A DNA stretch of 64,000 nucleotides from Hofstenia miamia (lineage: Eukaryota > Xenacoelomorpha > Acoela), in assembly GCA_004352715.1 (NCBI GenBank), contig SCFE01000097.1, positions 1,528,438 through 1,592,437 on the forward strand, read 5' to 3'. The notes under the pieces are model-generated. The model made no database searches, was not told the DNA's origin, and saw only the letters and a list, made by a program, of their open reading frames with translations. A program made the translations under genes and the position numbers. Below are positions 51,215 to 61,618 of the stretch, one piece after another (positions within the stretch are counted from its first letter, which is position 1; every line of letters starts with the position of its first letter).

Positions 51215-51600
51215 CAGTAGCGTTACTGAAGGGGTGCTGAGGTTGCGGCGCATCGAGCCCCAAATAGCAATAAAAATTTTTATTCTCCAAAAATATAGAA
51301 ATAAAGCTTATTATAAGCAATTGTAGACAAATTTAGGACTTCCAAAATATCAATATATCAAATTTATTACAAAAAAATTTCAAAAAAAATTTGGGCCCAA
51401 AATTAGAAAAAATATCTTTAATAAATAATTTTAGACAATTTTGCAAACTCAATAGTTACGCAGGTACAAAATATTTGGTAAAAAGTATTTAGCATGCACC
51501 AAATGGTTACTGAAAATTTAATTCATAAAATGCGAGATGTGGGGTGAGAGGCCGTATTGACATCATGCACAGGGTCCCCAAATTTACAGTGACGCCACTG
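51215..51600. mobile_element. hAT-type MITE, CAGTRGCGTYACTG ends
   Basis: Left CAGTAGCGTTACTG and right CAGTGACGCCACTG are inverted repeats (12 of 14). Flanks CATATCAG (51207-51214) and CATATGAG (51601-51608) agree at 7 of 8 bases. 386 bp, non-coding. Confidence 0.8.
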
Positions 51601-54600
51601 CATATGAGAGTAGCTATGAGCTAACACTTTAGGTCCAATTCCCTTATCGTAATTCATTGCAACATATAGAGAATGAAAGTAATATTAAAACTTTCGAAAA
51701 ACATTTGTTAACTCAAAGATTACAGAAGTGAATTTCCATAAATTTTGGACACATTACAGGGCTTTGCAGACAAATTAGGGAAATTTCAATATAAGTCTAG
51801 CCAAAATAACATGAAAATAAAAAACGGTCTATGTCAAAATAAAATAACGGCCAAGAATGAATCCACCCAAAGTTCACTTTCAACTTTATGATACACTAGG
51901 TAAGCTTTCTTCTTTAATTAATGCTGTAGATACGCTTAGTGAACGATTATCAACCTGCAAGTTGAAATTGCACATCGGAAACTCAAAATGTAGTAGTATT
52001 CAACTAAATTCAATATTTTTGAGAAAACGCAGGTTGCTTCAATATAAATCAAAATTGCAATATTCGTTTAGAAGGTTCCTAGACTATACCGCCTATTGTA
52101 ATATAGCAATAATTATCAATTTTGGAGAAAATCAAGACATGTGTCACTGCTCGGCAAATTAGAATCAATCATCAAACGCAGTAATTTTTCACGGTCAAAT
52201 TTGCACCTTATTCAAATTGAGACTTCGGGGGATGGGTAAAATTTAGTAATTACCAAATGCCAATAATCGTCAAGATTTAGTTCTCGGTTTAACGATTAGT
52301 TTATCCGCGAAAAACAATAGTATGCTTTAACAAGTTATTTGAAGTAAAATTCCGCGGCAGGGAAAGATGAACGTGTTAATGAAATCCAAGATAGCTGATT
52401 TAGGCCTTTTAACGAGTTTGGGATAACATTGATTGATATTAAGTTATTTAAAATAACTGATTTTCGCGAAAATTAAATGTCAGTAAATGCGAAAAGAAGA
52501 TATATTTGCAGCGGACAAATGAGAGCTATATAAAATGCGTGGGAAGCTAATAAAACAAGAAATGCAAAGACTGAATCAATGAGAGTAGAATATATAAATG
52601 GTGATTACTTAATACAAAGAAAAGTTAAACAAAACTTATAGTGTTTGTCACGAAATCTGATGATTGAAACGCTAATGACATCATTAAATATCCATCAAAG
52701 AAATTCAAAATCGCTCACCCCTTTTCTAGTCTTTTACTAGTCAGTTCTTTGTGCAATTGTTTTTTCCAAATCATTCTGCCGGAAGCATTTATTGCGAGAT
52801 AATGCGCACAAGGAAGCAAGTGTGCATGCAACAATTGTTTGTTAGCAAGTTAAAATAAGATCCTGTGCAGTTTAATATTTTACTCATTTTAGAAAAAATT
52901 GCATTTCTATGTGTTTGCGCATGCAGTTACAATTAATATCTAGTGTAGTTGCTTTAAAATTGTCCATTTTCTGATGGCACCATAGCGTGTGTCATCTTCG
53001 TTTACACTTTCATCCTATGTGTAGGGATAAATCTGTAAGTCATGGTTCTTGTGATTTATAAAATACTTCAGTCTTTATGAATCCTTGTGGGAGACTCTTC
53101 TATAATATAAGCCCATTTTATAGTTTATTATCATTTGAACATCACGTTGATTTTGAATGAATACCCACAAAACATTTCTCAAATCTTGAATTAACTTAAA
53201 AGGTAAAAACAAAATTAGATTTATCACGTCATGCCAAGGTCTACTGTAAACACAGCCTAAAGATTTGCCGTACAATTTATAAAAATGAGGCCAACAAATC
53301 ACCTCACTTAGCATTTGATGAAAGAAGTTGCTTTGAGAATTAAATGCAAGAAATTCATAATTTTAAGTATTTCTTCAATTATATTACTGAAACATTTTGG
53401 ATTGACTGATATTGTGTAACAACAATACTAAAAAATGGGGCCATTCATAATAAATAATAAATTTTCTACAATTTAAATTCAATTGTTTGACCTACATGTA
53501 TAAACTACTTTGAGGTGCAGCAATTTTATAAACATTGTATAAGGCAAATTTTTTTCGAAGTACCCATAAAATGACCATTTACTCTCTACCTGATTTACTG
53601 CAAATGCAGTGATGATGGGGTTTTAGAAGTGGAAGAAATTTTTATATTCTTTACATTTAATACATCCACAAAATTTATGCGTTTAACTATTTTTATCTCT
53701 TTACGATTATGTTTAGTACTGCAGGTCGCCAGGCTGTGCTTAAAGTAGGCCTTGTCATGACTCAAAATAAAAATGTGACTCACGATTTCTCATTGAAAAA
53801 GAGTTTTTTAGTGATATGTTATGCATGGCATTATAAATAATAACTCAATTATGTAAATCAGAACTAAGAAAGAAAAGAAGAAAATATAATTTTTCTACAC
53901 ATTTATATTTAAATTTTTCATTAGTAGTTTTACTTAGTGCAATTAGTTATTTTTGTTTTTGAAAATTCTAATTGGGCAATGAGGTCATTTAATACAGACT
54001 TCAACGTCAAAACATAGTTGCCTTTTAAATTTGGATTAACATCATCAAGACATCATTATCAAGACATCATTTGGAAGGAAGCTTAATGCACAAATCTTTC
54101 AAATATATAATTTGACCACACGTGAATTTGACAAACACTTTGTTTTAAATTTAATGCCTATTTGTCGTAAATTTTTAGTTTCTGTGATGTTTGATACTCT
54201 TTCGTTTATTATTAATCAGTTTGAAATTAAGGGCTTTGATTAGTAGTTTTGTTTATATTGTATAATGATTTTTCCATTTTGCTTTGTTTTACTTAGTGTT
54301 ATTTATTTATTTCTCAAAGTCGTTCAAGCAAGGACGCTTATAATGAACAATAAAGCAAAAATTGATAAAACCTTATTCAAATACTGTTAATTGCAAGAAA
54401 AGCAATTTATTTTTTTAATTATACATAATTCTGATTACACTAAATTCAATTTTTAATATAGAATTACACATTGCCTCTTCAAAATTGAATTTTCTGCATT
54501 CGAATTTTTTTTAAATATTCGAATAATTACGAGAAATTGCAAAATTCATAATACGATTTTATAACATTATATTATCACATTAAACTTAATCTGCGTTGTC

Positions 54601-55609
54601 ATTATTGGCAGGTCAACGGTTGTAAGGTTTGGTAATGACATGAACTGCAAACTTGAAACTGTTGTTTCAGTGTGTTTGAATAGCAAATTTAACGTAAGTT
54701 TTAACCATGTAATGTACACACATACATCAATAAATTACTTTAGTATTGTAACAATATTTACATGTGTTGAACAGATAGCCTAATAACAACGTTCTCTCAC
54801 AGTTTCCTAACAACAGATTTCAATAACAGCCAAGTTCCTTCACGATGTGTAAACTTTTCAGATTAATTGTTTGATCGTCTGAAAATGATTAAACAAATAA
54901 GGATAGTAAACATATTTTTTAGGGGGCTAAATAGATCAATAATGAATTAGTTTCATGTTTTCGGCTATGTTCTCTTCGTACAATCCGAAATTTCAGTTTC
55001 AAATGCTACCGGTTTCAATATTAGCAGAAGTTATATGTATTTAAAGATCCCTGCTTCAAATGCTGTGGTTGCAGGTGCTTGTCATGCTTCTAACGTGATT
55101 AATTGAAATACTTAAACAATCAGACATTGTAATACAGATACACGTAGTTTTTTTGTAGGGAATTGCGGGACAGGCTCTATGACTTCATGGAAAGTTTGCT
55201 GAATTTAAGTTCTGAAAATCATATATTTAATTAATGCCGTTCATTTCAAGTGCAAATTACAACAAACTCCATTCAAGTGAGCACAACAATATAAGTGACA
55301 TGGGAGGCTCTGCAATATTACAAATTGAAATTTAGGAGGCTTATAAAATTGGACAAAGTCTAGCATGACCATGTCATCTATGAATTGCATCAATACGCAA
55401 TATGTTGTTTTGATTGCATTTAGTGATAATAAGCCCGTTTTCTGATGTAAACTACGTGTACTTTTAGGTAATAAAAATTTAAATTAAGGCAAACAAAATA
55501 ATCAAAACAAAAGCAAGTTATTGAATATAGCCGTTAACAGCAATCTAAACAAGCACTAACAACATAAAGCATAGATGTAAGCGGCCTAAAATAGAAGGAA
55601 AAGGATTAC

Positions 55610-55801
55610 AGCAGTAGCGATGTTAGCAGCGGAAGCAACGGGTAAAAATGCGTTTTGTAGAAGGGAAGCCTGTTGCTGCTGTTGCTGGAAATAGCCGACG
55701 ATCTTTGTCCTGTAGAGATTGTAACGACCATTTATCTCCAACTGCGATTTTAAGTGTACTGGAGGATGGAAATATTTGCAACTGTCCCGCTTACAACGGT
55801 C
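55610..55801 (-). CDS. MBNL: MBNL exon 2: second half of ZnF2, linker and poly-Gln
   Basis: 64 codons between acceptor AAATTTAG (AG at 55803-55802) and donor GCT|GTAATC, phase 0 at both ends. DRCKRDSCKYFHPP completes ZnF2, begun by CFDSLK at the end of exon 1, giving C-X7-C-X4-C-X3-H. HLKSQLEINGRYN is the conserved MBNL linker (vertebrate HLKTQLEINGRNN). A six-Gln run coded by mixed CAG/CAA follows, then ASLLQNAFLPVASAANIATA. The vertebrate protein has a similar Gln- and Ala-rich stretch here. A 69-codon + strand frame over the same bases is antisense. The donor is weaker than consensus, so an in-frame longer exon is conceivable, though the frame meets TAG within about 20 nt. Confidence 0.93.
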
Positions 55802-56140
55802 CTAAATTTTGTACTAAGAATCAAAGAAAACGCAAACATCACTTTCAGAGAAATTAAGCGACAGATTTAGAGAAAATAAGCCTGACAAATGCCTATATAA
55901 CTAACTTTTTGGTATTGGTGAACCAAAAAATATGAGTATTGGCATAATCTTTTCCTACATTTCTAAAATAATCACATAATTTGTTAATTACACTGGTATC
56001 TTTTGTGAAACATTAATTTTTTGTTTCTTGTTTAGTACATATAACTATCAACGAAAACAAGTCCCCAGAAAGTTTATGCTAATCATTTTTATAACGACCA
56101 TTTTTTTATAGCGACCAAGTTTAGTGTCTCCCTTCTAATG

Positions 56141-56187
<47 letters not shown>
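56141..56187. repeat. (TA)n microsatellite
   Basis: TA tract with one CA interruption in MBNL intron 1. Confidence 0.95.
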
Positions 56188-56527
56188 GATCAATGTTGGC
56201 TACACTACAATAATAATTTTCTACATACAAAATAAACAAGATAAGTCTTTTTCGAATATCCAGCACCCTAAATTTTTTAGGGGCTTAACAACACTAATCG
56301 AATTGCAATAATCTACTATATATTGTTTCAAGTTTTAGGCACTATTCATAAGAATGTTTTGAATGTTTGTTTTTCATGCCACTTTGTTCTTTAAATGTAA
56401 GATGCACTAATGAAGCTCTTTCTAGCTGTTAAAAATGGAACCTGCACCACTGGAGAATGTGAGGTAACATTTTCTTCTTTTTGCAAGGATTACTACACTT
56501 TACGGAAAAGTATGCCTGTAGAAAAAG

Positions 56528-56528
<1 letters not shown>

Positions 56529-56564
<36 letters not shown>
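56529..56564. repeat. (TA)n microsatellite
   Basis: Pure TA tract of about 36 bases in MBNL intron 1. Confidence 0.95.
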
Positions 56565-56565
<1 letters not shown>

Positions 56566-58938
56566 CAATTTCAGGAGGAACCAAAAAGTCCTCTAAAAAT
56601 AGATTAAGAACATAATAAATAAATTAATAAATGAGCATAAAACTCTATTTTAAATTCATTTCCTGAGTTTAATATAGAAGAACAGTTTTAGTCTTTAATG
56701 AATCTATTTTTGATTTTCAGATATATATATTTTGTCTCAATTTGAGAAATTTCCATTGAAGATCATATGAATATATATGAATATGCATTTAAATTTAATT
56801 GCTAAACAGGTGTTAAATCCCGATATCAAAGTAGACCTGAAAGAGCCATTCAGTTTTATGAGATAGCCAAAATCAAATGCTGAAATTACTACTTGTAACT
56901 AAAGCAAGCATATTATTAAAACATTGCTCCATTTAAATTCAAGACATACTGCCAGTGACTACTACTTAACTCAGAACTTCTAAGGGTGCGGTTGAACATG
57001 TACTTAGCAGAAGGAATTCCAACTGAGGCGAAAATTTATTACGGCCCATTCGCTGTAATTATAATTATTTGCATAATCTAGGAAATGTTGATTCACTCCA
57101 TTTTATAGAAACAAATGTAACTAGTTTCTCAATAAAAAGAGAAATTCAAAGTTGGAAAAATTAAAAATATCAGAATAGAAAATCGGTTTGCCCCAGTTTA
57201 AAGAGTTGTTGTTGTAAATTCGGATCCACGTTTTATCATTAATTTTCGAAACAGTTTGTAGTTACACTTTCATTATTTAAAAAAAATTATGTTAAATATA
57301 TATATATACATATATATAGTTTAACAAAAAGATGCTAATGGTCCTTAATTTCCAGGGCCAACAACAAGAGCTAGGCTCAAATCCCCCAAGCTACAGAATG
57401 GGCAAAGAATTAGCCCTTCCTAACCCAACTCAAGTCGATGAAGATCACAATATAAAGTCCACATGCTACATATGAGCTTAAGCTTGTCTGAAAATGTATG
57501 CTCGCAAATTACTTTAGCCTTAATATGTTTAAGCTCAGGCAAGTTCATTCCAACCAACCCCATGTGTTGAGAAGTCCATTTATATCTCTGATTTAATAGT
57601 CCAGAGAAGGCTTAGTCAAGGCGGATTATGTAATTAAAAATAGATAACTGAAAGTTATTCAAAATGTAGGTAATATAAAAAGTAGATAAGCACGAGGGCG
57701 ATATAGTAAAAGGAAGAACTGGGAACTCTCAGTTTTGAAAAATTAGTGACACTTAGATGTAAGAAATTTCGATTTTTTCGTTATTCAATGCCTAATGTAA
57801 CCGTATATCAATTGAATATTTAAATGCTTCAAATGGAATATCATTGCAAAAAATTCGTCTTCTAAAAGTGATGTCATGAAGAGTCCCGGAAACATCTCTT
57901 TTGCAAATGTGTTTCAATTTTATTATAGTTAACGTAGCTACATGATAACAATGATTCATCCCTTTAATACCATTTTTCACGAAAAATTTCTCCGCGATTT
58001 CTCATAGCATAGCATACTAACAAATCAGGTAAATTTATGTGCAAAATAACAAAACTACAAGCACAATACAGAAGTGAGAGCGACTCCACCCATCTAATGA
58101 CAAAGTGGATGCCTCATTACGTACAATCAGTTACTATAAATCAGTACTGTCAATGAGCCTGAAATGCCAAGAACAGACCCACCCATTTGAAGCCCACGCT
58201 AAGTAATGGTTATCTATTTTAGCTGTAGTTTAGATTTAGATTTGATTCAAGAAATGTAAAGCCTATTACATGAATAACATTTTTATTTGCACGGACACAA
58301 TGCCTAAATTTTCACAAAAATTCAATTGTTTCAATAATGTGTGATCTAAATCAAAACAGGATTGTTATGGGAAAAAATCGACTTTTTTATTGCCATACAC
58401 AAGCAATAAATCAAAAATTTAAAAAAGTTTTTAACCGTTTACATATTGAATATAATTGATAATGCGTTTGTTACAGAGGAAAACAGAAAAAAATTACTGA
58501 ACATAGTGTAATCTGAAAAAAAGACGAACTGAATTTTTTGAAAAATCGAGTTCGCTAAAGTTGGCTAAAATTTTTACGAGATTAAACCATTAATAATAAT
58601 ATTTAATCAAATCAATATAAGGTATAGTACACATTGCAAAAAGCAGTTGTTAATAAATTGATATTCATCGTTTCAGATGGTTTTAGGAAATCAAATATTA
58701 CCCATTTTGTCATTGATCAGGGAATACTATTTACTCTACATGTGTCGGTTGTTTTTTTCAATTTTAGGCAAGAAACTTGTCGGAATTAATTTAGTAGCCT
58801 ATGAAGTAGTACTTTGCGGGCGGGAAACTTTGTGGGCCCGTGACTGCTTCGACGCGTTTTGAAATCAATGGGTGGTTCGTATTCCCCCTTTGTCTTCTTT
58901 GCCCGATGCTCACCCACTGTGCCCGAAATATGCCCGTC

Positions 58939-58963
58939 ATATATATATATATATATATATATA
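58939..58963. repeat. (TA)n microsatellite
   Basis: Short pure TA tract in MBNL intron 1. Confidence 0.95.
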
Positions 58964-59334
58964 GTCTGATTTCTAACAAAAACCTTAGAAAGCTGACCGG
59001 ATTTTCAAAAATGATATTACACTAAAATTTACAAAGTATCTTGCATTTGTAATCAAACGCAAATACATCAATGAGAAATCTTTAAAGGAAACATGTACCA
59101 AACACAAATATTTTAATAAGTTTTTGAAAAATATTGTATATCCATGCCCATCCGACTCGTTTTATAAGACAACAGGCGGCCAATGGCCACCCATTTTGTT
59201 CAAACAATCACCCCGAGCTTGGGGCGGCCTGGCCGGCATAGGCTCCCCGCAAACACTACTACAAGGCATGAAAAATACACATAATTTGCTAACAAAAATG
59301 GCATACCGTTCATATTCAAATTCAAATAAGTTAC

Positions 59335-59502
59335 CTTGAGTGAATCAAAACAAGCGGTGACCTTGCCATTGTCAATCTGTGTATGTCGAGTAGGATGAGC
59401 AAATTTGCACTCCATCTCATTCCTCGTGCAAACTCCACGTTGGAACTCCCGACAAACTTCCAGCATTAGCCAATGAGGATCTCTGTTAGCGGGTTTCTGC
59501 AT
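59335..59502 (-). CDS. MBNL: MBNL exon 1: start codon, ZnF1 and start of ZnF2
   Basis: 56 codons from ATG at 59502 (context CCACAATG, A at -3) to donor CTCAAG|GTAACT. The protein begins [16 protein letters not shown]. ZnF1 is [21 protein letters not shown]17-X7-C25-X6-C32-X3-H36, the exact MBNL spacing. It continues with [14 protein letters not shown], whose Cys is the first ligand of ZnF2. Vertebrate MBNL1 reads CREFQRGTC...ECKFAHP...ENGRVIACFDSLK at the same place, so identity is strong. The short N-terminal extension before the finger differs, as expected. The start is fixed by an acceptor 10 nt upstream and by family length. Confidence 0.96.
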
Positions 59503-59514
59503 TGTGGTTTATCT
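59503..59514 (-). promoter_or_regulatory. Splice acceptor 10 nt upstream of the MBNL start codon
   Basis: Minus-strand TTTTAG (AG at 59514-59513) leaves a 10-nt leader ATAAACCACA before ATG. It is either the 3' end of an intron in the 5' UTR or a spliced-leader trans-splice acceptor. Confidence 0.6.
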
Positions 59515-60869
59515 AAAATTGTGAATGATGATTAGAGACAAGGTAAACATTTATATTTGCCTATAGTTTGTAAACAAATAGATAACCGCTGATGATTCTT
59601 TTTTAACGTTGATATTTGTATAACTGACTATTATCATTTTCTCATGTTTAAACAATCCGCGTGAACGAATCAAATTTTGCACATCTTTTCTAATCTAACA
59701 TCAAAAATGACTAATTGCGTAAATCAATTCTATCTATACAACCTGGATACCAACTACAGATTGCTAAATTTAAGGTGATACCAACGAAGCAACAAGTTCT
59801 AAAATCACTCTGTGAGGGCTTTTTTCTGAATATCCTTCCTCGGTTTTTAAATAAATTAATGGAATTTTTGCTTTGTTACATCATTTTAGTAAGACCTTCT
59901 TCGCCATAGGATTGATATAAAAAATTGATTTGCCATTTATAGGCAATACAATCTTGCTCATATTTAATACATTTCGTTTGAATGAAAAATTTCGTTTTCA
60001 CGTTGGCATTAGAGTAAAATTAAGGCATCGTCACGACGCCACATTCAAATAATTACATTGCAAACGTAACGCATTTTGTTCACAAACTTCACAAATAATC
60101 AATGACTCCATTAGCATTTTAAACAAGAGGGCAACATGAAATAATCTCCTACATATATATATGTGTCATATGACAGATAGTTTCGAAACTCAATATAGAG
60201 AATACACATTACATTTGTAAGAAATCAGGCAACACATTTACAACCCTTCCAGCTAGATACGAAATTGTTGAAATGGAAATAGATAAAATTATGAAGGCCG
60301 CAGCCAAATTTTTTAGATTTATCTCCATATGGACACCTACGGGATTTACTCCACAGTCAGTGACAAAGGAAAATGTTTACAATAAAATTTTAGCAGTAAA
60401 AACATGAATCAATAATATGACATTATGCAAATGAATGTAAAAATGCTAATTTTTACCGCCCTGTCCACATATTTGCATATTCTATTGAGTCAATTGGGAC
60501 CCATTTTTTATGACAGTTCCCCTTCGATTTGTAGGTGGATGGGCATAAAAATTTTAGGTAAACAAATTATTTCAATTTCATATTTTAAACCGCAAATGTC
60601 CAAAAGTACCATTATCACAGTGATACATGCTATTTGTAAAAAAGTTAATAATATTGTTAAAGATGGCAAATTGCTAATGAAAAATATTTTACTAAATGCT
60701 ATGGAGTATCCATCAGGAATAACATCAAAATAAGGATCTGAGCGTATAGATTTGGCAAGGGAGTTAAGTGAAACTGCTATGCATCATATTTAAATGTATT
60801 AAAATAGATTAAACAATGACCTTTTCTAATATACGTTTCTATTATTATCTCATTCCTTCTCACAGCTCG
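59515..60869. other. Upstream region or 5' intron of MBNL, nothing recognised
   Basis: No further MBNL exon or promoter motif could be supported. A 102-codon + strand frame (60425-60733) has no recognisable content. Confidence 0.5.
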
Positions 60870-61520
60870 ATAATTCACTAATTTCAAGGGAGTGTGAGAG
60901 CGTTCCTCACTACACTAGCTGTTCCTAGCAGTGCTGCCTTCTTGTACTACCGCCCCTCTCTACTTGAGTAATCCTAATTCCTAAAAGCATATTTTATGTT
61001 TCTTACCCTCTTCTCTGTTCTCTATCAATCCTGTACTTATCTATCTTATCGTTCCCTTACTTTTTACTTTCTTGTTTGTTGGTACTGCTGTCTATCACTG
61101 TTCCCATTCTTTCATCTTTCTCTACAACTACTATGTCTGGCCTCCGTGTTTCTATCACCTTGGTCGTCTGCATGTTGATTTCCCACAGAATCTTAACCTT
61201 CTCATTCTCTATTGCGCCCTGTGGCTTGCTACAACATCATTTGTCTCACACTTCTACCCTGTTGCTTGCTCAAACACCAATGTACCGTACCTCCCAACTT
61301 GTAATGCCTAAACTTATACTCATTCCCTACCAAATTCTCACAACCTGCTATCAGATGATCTTCCGTCTCCACTCTGTCTTAAATGGCCTGCATTTGTTAC
61401 TTATCAGTTCTTCTGTCTATGCGCTTTTTCATTATGTTTGTCCTTATTGCTTGCTCCACCATTATTAGTGATTCTGTTTCCCTCTTTAGTTCTGACTTCC
61501 TTAGCCACTTGCTGCTCTCT
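60870..61520 (-). pseudogene. Non-LTR retroelement C-terminal relic, copy B
   Basis: Minus-strand frames give ETEDHLIAGCENLVGNEY, then HYKLGGTVHWCLS, then MQTTKVIETRRPDIVVVEK and ERMGTVID. The order matches the HxIAGC ... RRPDIVVVDK blocks of a LINE-type RT protein C-terminus, the same family as 40320-40830. Stops and frameshifts separate the blocks. The upstream side is bounded by a 66-bp (ATT)n tract. It is inactive, but somewhat better preserved than copy A. Confidence 0.75.
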
Positions 61521-61547
61521 TCCTTGTCGCAGTTTTCTGTATTCTCC

Positions 61548-61550
<3 letters not shown>

Positions 61551-61616
<66 letters not shown>
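61551..61616. repeat. (ATT)22 trinucleotide microsatellite
   Basis: Twenty-two uninterrupted ATT units. Frames across it read as poly-Ile, poly-Asn or poly-Leu and are not genes. Confidence 0.97.

Positions 61617-61618
<2 letters not shown>

Larger units (their letters stand above)
44917..55609 (-). other. MBNL intron 2
   Basis: 10.7 kb, the second longest intron. It includes CCTGTTYTRATT-type reiterations (45186-45237, 45546-45655), two hAT-type elements and a short GGGTGCA...TGCACCC palindrome near 47619. Open frames such as 51857-52162 show no recognisable content. One or more alternative exons could hide here. Confidence 0.7.
55802..59334 (-). other. MBNL intron 1
   Basis: 3.5 kb. It contains three (TA)n tracts (56141-56187, 56529-56564, 58939-58963) and a GC-richer patch near 58800-58930 with repeated GCCCG motifs, possibly a decayed repeat. 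No exon recognised. Donor CTCAAG|GTAACT at 59334. Confidence 0.8.
22000..59502 (-). other. MBNL: Muscleblind-like (MBNL) gene locus, six coding exons
   Basis: MBNL proteins bind YGCY motifs in pre-mRNA and mRNA through paired CCCH zinc fingers and switch alternative splicing during muscle and nerve differentiation. Six minus-strand exons of 56, 64, 42, 59, 17 and 38 codons join in one frame, and all five introns are phase 0. The product has ZnF1-ZnF2 (residues 17 to about 68), a Gln/Ala/Ser linker, ZnF3-ZnF4 (about 164-207) and a tail with LKRPATALDL. Total length is 276 residues if exon 6 is spliced on, or 297 if it is read to TGA at 22002-22000. Vertebrate MBNL1 is somewhat longer (about 380 residues), mainly through longer Pro/Ala linkers. 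Introns are 3.5, 10.7, 7.0, 11.4 and 4.0 kb. Additional alternative exons may be missed. Confidence 0.92.

Noticed and set aside
53595-53783. 62-codon minus-strand ORF ending near a possible donor in MBNL intron 2
   Set aside because: No acceptor with a pyrimidine tract, and the stop codon falls before the donor.
54950-55085. Minus-strand segment after CGTTAG with Gln/His codons, tested as an extra MBNL exon
   Set aside because: The only suitable frame hits a stop before any donor.
55648-55857. 69-codon + strand ORF with a Cys/His-rich look
   Set aside because: It lies antisense to MBNL exon 2; the Cys and His codons are a by-product of the opposite frame, which has the clear homology and splice sites.
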